64,000 nt of DNA from CAIMWS01 sp964409245 (lineage in GTDB: Bacteria > Verrucomicrobiota > Verrucomicrobiia > Limisphaerales > UBA1319), in the NCBI GenBank assembly GCA_964409245.1, contig CAYPCQ010000014.1, positions 1 to 64,000 of the forward strand, given 5' to 3'. The notes under the pieces are model-generated. The model made no database searches. It was not told the DNA's origin and saw only the letters and a program-made list of their open reading frames with translations. Within the stretch, counting starts at the first letter, position 1. Every line of letters starts with the position of its first letter. This document shows positions 52,696 to 60,400 of this stretch, in pieces. The position numbers and the translations under genes were made by a program.

Positions 52696-55152
52696 TTACG
52701 GTTTGGGATGCGCCAGCAGCCAATCCACGATGCGGGCGATGGAATCGGAGCTGAGCGTCGGAACATGCCAGCCATCTTTGATCGTCCACAGCTCTACGAC
52801 GCCGCCCGGTGGGCATTGCGTGTAACGTAGAACGGTGGTGTCGAGTCCTGCCACGTCCGGAGTCGTGTCGAGCGATGGTGCGGCTTCGACCACTGGGTCC
52901 GTGCAACCGTTTAAACGCGCCCAATTCTGGACGGTTCTGACCGCGCCCGGAACCTCAGCGACAACTGGCAGACCGAAACTATCGAAGTAGCCACCTTGAT
53001 AGTTGTCTTCGGTGCCTTCGATCTGCAGTACGTTTACGGGTTGAGAGGGGTGAACGCTTTGGGGATCGTAGTAGGTTCGTCCAGAAATGGGGGCAATCCC
53101 GGCGATCAAGTCGGCATGTTCGATGGCCAGGCGGTGCGACATCGCCGCACCGCTGGAAGCCCCGGTCACGTAAATGCGCTTGGGATCCACCACATACTGG
53201 CGCTGGATTTCCTCGATCACTCCGCGGAGATAACCTGAGTCATCGACATCTCCACAGAAATTCAGAAAGTCGGGTCCATTCCAAAAGCTTCCCCAGGTGG
53301 CATTCACGGTCCCGCTCGGATAATAGAAGAAGAAGCCTCTTGAATTGGCCAGGGTTTCGAGTGGGAAATAACTGTTCATCCATCCGCCACCTCCGCCCAT
53401 GGGGTGGAGCACCAGGATCAAGGGCAGCGGCTGCTTCCCGTTATAGCTGGAAGGCACATAGACCTCGGTGGACCGCGTGCTTTGGAGTTGGTAGAAGCTC
53501 ATGGGCAGGAGCGGCTTGATCGCGTAAGGGCTTGACACTTGGGCCAGATTTTCCAAAGGTCCGGCCGCCTGGTCGGCCCGCTGCAATACACCGTCTCCCA
53601 CCCAGGTCAGGAGATTCAGGCCGTTCTCCTGCCGCAGGCTGGCCCGGGCATTGATCAACGGCACTATAGGATAGTAACCTCCCGAGAATCTCGGATGGAA
53701 GAGCTTTACCTGCGTGGCCGCCCTGGCCAAAGGGATCCCCCCGGTGGGATTGCTCAAGGTCACCGTGAAAGAGTTCTGGCCCTTGGCCGAGGGATTGTTG
53801 AGGATGGGAATCGGGATCGCCTTGAGGGTATCGTTCGGCTGGAACTCCAGGATTCCGGAAGTGGCTTGATAATCCACTCCGGCTTTGGCCGTCCCGTCCG
53901 TCGTTTGATAGTCCACCGTGAACGATGCCAGCCGGTCGTCGCCACCCCTTGTAACCGCCACCTTCGCCACCCCCAGGTCCACCCGCGAGACCATAGTGTA
54001 CGCCCCCGCCGTGAATCCCAGGCCCGGATCGTTGTCGAAGATCTGGACCGTGGCGAATCTCGGAATTCCCAAAATGGCGGCTCCCGTGGGGTTGCTCAGA
54101 GTGACGCGGAAGGCCTCAGTGCTCTCTTTGAGTCCATCGTTGAGAATGGGGATGTGGACTAGCTTCAGCCGCTCGCCGACGGCAAACTGGAGAGTGTTCG
54201 TGAGGCCTGCGTAATCCAGGCCCGCTTTGGCCACACCATCGCTGGTGGCGAAGTCCACCGTGGCGGCCGGACCGCCTGCTCCCCGCACGACGCGGATTTC
54301 CACGTATTCAGCCTCTTCCCGCGCATAGTAAATGGCGCGGTCGAACTGTATAGCTGGACGGGGTGTTGAGATGGTTACGGTCATGACCGATCCAGTGCCC
54401 AAAACCCCGCCACCGGAGGGGTGGCTGAGAGCCAGGCTAAACGTCCGGTTGGTGGCCGGCTGGGGGTTATTCAGGATCGGCACCGTGAAGGATTTAAGGA
54501 CCTCGCCGGGATCGAACGCGAGTGTGCCGGCGGCTGGGATGTAATCCGAGCCGGCTTTCGCCGTCCCGTTGGTGGTCGTATAATCGACCGTTACGCGGTT
54601 CGTTCCATCGTCGCCCCGGGCCACCTTGATGACGGCTTGGCCGGCATCGATATCGTTGGTGAGGGCCGGCACATAAAAATGCAGGCCCGTGTCGTTGTCC
54701 CAAATGGTGACCATCAGGTTCGTTTTGGAACCGAGCTCGGCCCCTCCGCCCGGCTCGCTCAGCAAGACATTGAACTTCGTGGCCGGGCCCACGATGCCAT
54801 CGTTGAGGATGGGAACGGACACCGTCTTTATGGCTTCCCGAGCCAGGAAGGTGAGGTTGGTGGCCAGGGTGGTGTAGTTGGTTCCCGGGGTGGCGGTGAG
54901 CGCGGCGGTGGTAACCGCCACAGATGCCACCGTATCCAGGTTGTTCGTACGTTGGATGGGTATCTCGAGCTGCCCGCACCCTTCGGTGACTGTGCAGTTG
55001 GTGACGGCGAATTGGATTACACTGGCCCCGCGGCTGGGTGGCGCGGCCAGGAGCAGCGCCATCAGCGCCACCACGGGAAGCGCCCGCCGGGGCGCAAAGA
55101 TCCCGCATCCGGTGCGGGTTGAGAGAAATACGGAACCAAGGTTTGTTTTCAT
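52696..55152 (-). CDS. Secreted esterase (PHB-depolymerase/feruloyl-esterase-like) on Calx-beta stalk
   Basis: 818 residues; signal peptide to about residue 43 (PPSRGAS). Four Calx-beta domains (~45-490) show the TVTEG...I.I.R pattern, the FATSDGVAKAGLDY / YQTTDGTAKAGVDY motif and the NPTGG ends. A short W-containing domain (LLTWVGDGVLQRADQAAGP) at ~515-560 resembles the C-terminal domain of other secreted proteins here. The alpha/beta-hydrolase (~565-818) has LILVLHPMGGGGGW, the nucleophile elbow GASSGAAM (serine near 668), GTEDNY and GWHVP, giving a plausible Ser-Asp-His set. This is the esterase family 1 / LpqC type acting on polyesters or feruloylated plant polysaccharides. Ca2+ binding by the stalk is expected from the family. 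Confidence 0.9.
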   Translation of the reverse strand: MKTNLGSVFLSTRTGCGIFAPRRALPVVALMALLLAAPPSRGASVIQFAVTNCTVTEGCGQLEIPIQRTNNLDTVASVAVTTAALTATPGTNYTTLATNLTFLAREAIKTVSVPILNDGIVGPATKFNVLLSEPGGGAELGSKTNLMVTIWDNDTGLHFYVPALTNDIDAGQAVIKVARGDDGTNRVTVDYTTTNGTAKAGSDYIPAAGTLAFDPGEVLKSFTVPILNNPQPATNRTFSLALSHPSGGGVLGTGSVMTVTISTPRPAIQFDRAIYYAREEAEYVEIRVVRGAGGPAATVDFATSDGVAKAGLDYAGLTNTLQFAVGERLKLVHIPILNDGLKESTEAFRVTLSNPTGAAILGIPRFATVQIFDNDPGLGFTAGAYTMVSRVDLGVAKVAVTRGGDDRLASFTVDYQTTDGTAKAGVDYQATSGILEFQPNDTLKAIPIPILNNPSAKGQNSFTVTLSNPTGGIPLARAATQVKLFHPRFSGGYYPIVPLINARASLRQENGLNLLTWVGDGVLQRADQAAGPLENLAQVSSPYAIKPLLPMSFYQLQSTRSTEVYVPSSYNGKQPLPLILVLHPMGGGGGWMNSYFPLETLANSRGFFFYYPSGTVNATWGSFWNGPDFLNFCGDVDDSGYLRGVIEEIQRQYVVDPKRIYVTGASSGAAMSHRLAIEHADLIAGIAPISGRTYYDPQSVHPSQPVNVLQIEGTEDNYQGGYFDSFGLPVVAEVPGAVRTVQNWARLNGCTDPVVEAAPSLDTTPDVAGLDTTVLRYTQCPPGGVVELWTIKDGWHVPTLSSDSIARIVDWLLAHPKP

Positions 55153-55502
55153 GGGATTTCTATTCGTTGATTCGAGTGTTGGTGTTTTGCCGGGTTAGCC
55201 GTTAATGCCTCCTCCAGCCACCAGCCCAGAGGATGGGAATTCACCGAAGGGAACAAAGGATGTGGGAAAATATTCAGCAGTGCTTATTCTCCGAAACTAT
55301 GGTGTTCAAATGAACACCAAGCGCACGACATCCACGCAGGAAGGAACAGCAATCCCGTGGCTTTTTACGCCGTGCGCCTGGTTTAAATCAGGGCCTCAAG
55401 ACCTCTCCCGCAGGCGGGAGGGAATCTGACGCACCCGGTGCGACAGATTCCCCAACGCTCGATTGGAATAGGTGACTTAATTGTCAAGTCGTGGCGGATT
55501 GG
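55153..55502. other. Intergenic region upstream of the esterase gene
   Basis: About 350 bp with no supported gene. It contains the promoter side of the minus-strand esterase gene. A short inverted pair, CCTCCCGCaggCGGGAGG, lies at about 55406-55424 near the end of the 182-residue gene and could act in termination. Confidence 0.45.
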
Positions 55503-56051
55503 CTATTGGACCCGCACGCGCTTGCCGGTTCCCGTTATCCCTGGAATCGTCAGGATCGGCACGGCACCCGCATCCGGCAGACCGTCTTTGGGGCTGACGT
55601 CGGCGGTGGCCGCATCATAGATTTTCACGGTATAATTGATCTCCTCAGTGTCAGGTCCGGTGAACTTAACCGTGCCGGTCCACACCAAGATCGCCTTGAT
55701 TTCCAGCGTGTTATCCGGATTCAGCATCTGAAAATAGCTCACCATGGTCGATTTGGCCGTATCGTTGCTGATCATGGCCATTTCCCCGACGAGTTCACTG
55801 GCGGCGTTGGCCCCTAATTGTGCCACCAATCCGCCCCAGCCCGCGTAGCTGAGGCCGCCGACCCGGACAGCGGCGGTTCGCCCTTCTGGATCGAGCGGGA
55901 TCGCCAAGGAGTTCCAAGTATCTCCCGAGCCGCCGATAAAGGCCCCGCCTAGTTGGTAATGCCGGTTGGACCAGGCGCCTTGAGTGACGATGAGCAGCGC
56001 CGCTGCGGCAACACTGGCCGCTATTAGGATCTTGCTTTTATTGGTTAACAT
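55503..56051 (-). CDS. Small secreted protein, function unknown
   Basis: 182 residues from MLTNKSKILIAASVAAAALL, with AAGGAAG upstream. The signal peptide ends near GAWSNRHY. The mature protein is beta-rich with two recognisable hydrophobic strands (VAQLGANAASELVGEMAMIS; TLEIKAILVWTGTVKFTG). It closes VPILTIPGITGTGKRVRVQ. It lacks cysteines. I recognise no family. The pattern would fit a lipocalin-like or cupredoxin-like barrel. It is downstream of a repeat-rich region and has its own ribosome site. Confidence 0.7.
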   Translation of the reverse strand: MLTNKSKILIAASVAAAALLIVTQGAWSNRHYQLGGAFIGGSGDTWNSLAIPLDPEGRTAAVRVGGLSYAGWGGLVAQLGANAASELVGEMAMISNDTAKSTMVSYFQMLNPDNTLEIKAILVWTGTVKFTGPDTEEINYTVKIYDAATADVSPKDGLPDAGAVPILTIPGITGTGKRVRVQ

Positions 56052-56243
56052 AACTGACTTCCTTGGGTTTGGTTCCGGGTAGGAGCGCCTGGGCACCCCC
56101 GATGAGAGCCTTGGGTGTTTCCAAGCCCCAGCCGGGCTGGATCGCTCCATCCGGCTGGGATTCAGGCGGGAGCATCTGGGCCGCTCGCCCCGGAAGGCTG
56201 TTTAGTTTTCGATACATTGGCTCTCATCTATGTAATTAAGCGG
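56052..56243. other. Promoter-side spacer before the 14-bp repeat array
   Basis: No gene seen. It holds the upstream region of the 182-residue secreted protein and runs into the minisatellite. Confidence 0.4.
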
Positions 56244-56426
56244 AACGCGGGAATGGTAACGCGGGAATGGTAACGCGGGAATGGTAACGCGGGAATGGTA
56301 ACGCGGGAATGGNNNNNNNNNNNNNNNNNNNNNNNNNNNNNNNNNNNNNNNNNNNNNNNNNNNNNNNNNNNNNNNNNNNNNNNNNNNNNNNNNNNNNNNN
56401 NNNNNNNNNNNNTAACGCGGGAATCG
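56244..56426. repeat. 14-bp tandem repeat interrupted by an assembly gap
   Basis: The unit aacgcgggaatggt repeats about five times without change from 56244 to 56312. 100 N follow (56313-56412), then a last partial unit (taacgcgggaatcgg). The gap almost certainly marks a longer array that could not be assembled, so the true copy number is unknown. Confidence 0.9.
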
Positions 56427-56458
56427 GATATATTTTCTTCCGGTAATTAGCACCGGTG

Positions 56459-56610
56459 CTCAGCCATGTCCCTGAATCTGGGATGGAAGTGACTGCGCCG
56501 CAGATTTTTGAGCAAGACCAGGAGTGAGCCAGATCGGCAAGTGGTGAACGACGAATGCTGGCACCAAAAGATCCAGCAAGCACGACTGCGCCAATTGCGT
56601 GGATACGGCC
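56459..56610. repeat. TIR-bearing intergenic element, copy C
   Basis: The left end CTCAGCCATGTCCCTGAATCTGGGATGG and interior gtgactgcgccgcagatttttg align closely with copies A and B. A decayed right end (caattgcgtggatacggcc) is read at about 56590-56610. It sits just after the minisatellite. Confidence 0.5.
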
Positions 56611-57421
56611 AAGATAGAAAACAGTCTCCCCAGAATATCGTGCTTTTCTGTGCCAAAACGTGCCAAAGCGAAATCTGGGGCATAAGCAGGAGTTAATCCC
56701 ATAGGCCACTCTCGGGAAGCCAGCCGGGGGGGGTAAAATGCCCGGATGTGGAATTATGTGGAATTGCGTGGATAAAGGTGGGCTATCCCGAAGCGAACCG
56801 GAAGGAGCCAGGAGCGGAGAGCGGAGAGCGGAGGGCAGAGAGCCCCTGAAAAAATAAACCACGGAATACACTGAATACACGGAAAGGGGATGGAGGGTTT
56901 TCTGGGGCCAGGCATGCGCAGGAAAGGCCAGGAAGCCGGGGATGGGCTCGGGAAAAAGCGGGGAGCAGAAGGCAAAGGCGGTGGGCCAAATCGAAGCGGA
57001 TGGATTTGACCGGGCGGCGGGTCCGCCTCGTTACCTCGGCGGCTACCCACCGCAGGTTCGCCCAGGCAACGGAGCCAGCCGCCAGCCCAGTGCGGGCAGC
57101 CACCGGCGTGAGGGGGCGGGAAAGAGGAATGGCCACAAAAGCACACAAAGGACACAAAATGGGAAAGGGGCTACACTGCATACACGGAAAGAAGTGAAGA
57201 CCGGCTCGTTGCGTTGGTTTCATTTGGTTGTTGTTCCTGGCTCAGCCTGCGCGGGCATCGGCGCGGAGCGGTTTCATATCCGCCAGGGTGAATATGGCGC
57301 CAATGGATGATGGCGGCCAATCTTCAGTGGACTGGGTGGACTCCATTGAAGAAAAAGCGCAGTGCGCAGAGCGCAACCCGCCTTTTCCCCCAATTTTCGC
57401 GGCCATGCACGCGGCCGGGCC
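56611..57421. other. Gene-free region with dispersed low-complexity repeats
   Basis: No supported gene. It contains agcggagagcggag runs (~56812-56835), a ccacggaatacactgaatacacgg segment (~56860-56883), an aaagcacacaaaggacacaaaa segment (~57136-57158) and gcatacacggaaag (~57178). At 57030-57056 is one arm (tccgcctcgttacctcggcggctac) of the inverted repeat that forms the array at 62914-63786. Confidence 0.6.
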
Positions 57422-60400
57422 TCAATACCGCAGGCGGTAAAACCGTTTCAAAACGTTGGTCGTATCCGGCTCTTCCAGAATCCACTGGGGACTGTTGGTT
57501 AAAGTAAAACTGCGGCTTTGCCAGCCATTGGTGGGGGGCAAATCAGCCGCATATTCCAAGGCGAATGGCTGCCCCACGGCGCCCGTGACCCGCACCGCCG
57601 GGCCACCGGCCTGCCACTCGATCCCCAGCGAAAGCCCGGGCTTATCCAGCGCCAAAATGGTTTCCACGAACCAGCTGCCGGCGCCACCGGTCACCACCTC
57701 ACCCCTCGCCCTCAGCAAATTGGCGGAGGAAAAGGCCGATCCCGCCAGTTTCCAGCCGCCGCTGATCCGCGTGCCGGCCCCGAGCGGCGTCCACGCCAGC
57801 CCATCCGGCGATTGGTCGAAAGCGGTGCGCCACACCTCCGGACCGGCGCCACCGCGCAGCCAGGTAATATTCGTGCCCGCCGCTTTCAACTGCTGCGTGG
57901 CCGGTTCGGCATTGGCCAGCCGGCCCCCATACTGGATTCCGGCATTCCCCAGATTGGTGAAAGTCCCCCCCAGCAATACCCGGCCATCGGCTTGCACCGC
58001 CAAGGCATACAATCCATTGTCCAATTTGACATCGAAGGCCACATCCACCACCCCATTGGTGGCCAGGCGGGCCACATAAGCCTGCTGGGAATTCCCAATC
58101 CGGGTGAATGCGCCCCCCATCAATATTTTGCCATCCGCCTGGATCGCCAGGGTGGTGACCCGGTTGCCGGGTCTGGGACCGAAACTGCTTTCCACCATGC
58201 CGGAGGCGGACAGCCGGCCAATAAAAGGCCAGGACAGTCCGCCCAAGGACAGTCCGCCCAAGGCAGCAAACTCACCGCCCGCCACGATCCGGCCATCGGC
58301 CTGCAAAACGATGGCATTCACAATCCCGCTGGCGCCAGGGTTGAACCCCGAGTCCGCCGTGCCATCCCCGTTCAGTCGGCCGATATTGCTGCGGCTCTGG
58401 CCGCCGAGCATGGTGAAGCCGCCCCCCACGAGGATTTTCCCATCCGGCTGCTGGACCAGGGAAAACACATAACCATTCGCCCCGGGATTGAACGCCGTGT
58501 CCAGGGAGCCATCCGGATTCAGGCGCGCGAGCGACCAGCGCGGCCGGCCCCGCACCTGGTTGAAGAAACCGCCGGCCAAAATCCGGCCGTCGCTCTGGAT
58601 GGCGAGGGCGTAAACCTCGCCATCCGGCCCGGGATTGAACCCGGCATCCACCGCGCCACCGGCCTCCAGCCGGGCCAGGCAGGGCCGCGGCAGGCCGCCG
58701 ATCTGGGTGAAATTGCCGCCCACCACGATTTTCCCATCCGCTTGCAGCGCCAGCGCATACACAAAAGGAAAATCCCCGCCGCCAGTATCGGCCGCAAAAG
58801 CGGCATCCAGGGTTCCATCCCGGTTCAAGCGGCCCAGGCAATTCCGCTCCCGGCCGCCCAACCGTGTGAACTCCCCGCCCACCACGATTTTCCCATCCGG
58901 CAAGGGCAGAAAAGCGTCGATCGGCCCGTTGGCCTGCGGATTGAAAGCCTCCTCGGCATGCACCAGGTTGATTAAAACCACCGCCGTGGAGCTGGTGGCT
59001 TTCCCATAGCGGTTGGAAACCACCACCCAGTAGCTGCCGGTCACCGCCTCTGTTAAATTCTTCAGCACCAGGGATTGAACCACCGAGTCGTTGGTCGTTT
59101 GGGAAACCACTCCCCCATCCTTATACCAGAGGTATTGGAAGGGCGCAGTCCCAGCCACCGTGATGCCCAGGGTGATATCCTGGCCCACGGCACCGCCTTG
59201 GCTGGCGGGCTGCATGGCAATCACCGGATCATTCACAGTCAACGACGCCACCTGGCTGGTCACGCTGCCGAACAGGTTGGTGATCACCACCTGGTAATTC
59301 CCGGCATCGGCCTTCAGGAGATTGGTTATCGTCAAGGTGTTTGAAGCCGATCCGGAAATCTTCCCGGCCTCCGCCAAAACCGCGCCATCCTTAAACCACT
59401 GGAACCAAAACGGCGCGGTTCCGCTGGCGGCCACAGTGAAAGCCGCTAACGATCCCGCATTTTTATTTTGGCTGGCAGGCTGGGTATTGAGCGTGAGATT
59501 GATCACGCTCAACGAGGCCACCTGGCTGGTCACGCTGCCAAACAGGTTGGTGACCACCACCTGGTAGTTGCCTGCATCGGCCTTCAAGAGATTGGTTACC
59601 GTCAGTGAATTGGCCCTGGAGCCGGTAATTTTGACGCCATCGGACAATGCCACGCCATCCTTTTGCCACTGCCAAGACAGCGGGCTGGTCCCGGCGGCGG
59701 AAACCTCAAAACTGGCAAACGCCCCCGCGAATTTGGTTTGGCTGGCGGGCGGCACCGTAACCACCGGATCAATCACGGTCAACGACGCCACCTGGCTGGT
59801 GGCGCTGCCGAACAAGTTGGTGATCACCACCTGGTAATTCCCTGCATCGGCCTTCAGGAGATTGGTTATCGTCAAGGTGTTTGAAGACGATCCGGAAATC
59901 TTCCCGGCCTCCGCCAAAACCGCGCCATCCTTAAACCACTGGAACCAAAACGGCGCGGTTCCGCTGGCGGCCACAGTGAAAGCCGCTAACGATCCCGCAT
60001 TTTTATTTTGGCTGGCAGGCTGGGTATTGAGCGTGAGATTGATCACGCTCAACGAGGCCACCTGGCTGGTCACGCTGCCAAACAGGTTGGTGACCACCAC
60101 CTGGTAGTTGCCTGCATCGGCCTTCAAGAGATTGGTTATCGTCAGGGTATTAGAAGCCGATCCGGAGATTTTGCCGTCATCCACCAACACCACGCCATCC
60201 TTGTGCCACTGAAAGAAAAGCGGCGCGGTTCCGCTGGCGGCCACCTTGAAAGTTACGGTCAATCCCGCGTCTTTGATCTGGCTGGTGGGCTGCATGGTAA
60301 TTACCGGATCAATCACCGTCAGCGTCGCCACTTGGCTGGTAACACTACCGCAATCGTTAACGGCCACCACGCTGTAGCCTCCGCTATCATCCCGGCTGAC

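Noticed and set aside
56244..56426. CRISPR or coding repeat protein at the 14-bp array
   Set aside because: There are no spacers between units, and a 14-bp unit shifts frame at each copy, so no repeat protein is encoded.
57518..58975. 485-codon open frame on the plus strand
   Set aside because: Antisense of the second delta-60 block; it repeats with the period of that block, which proves it is a shadow.
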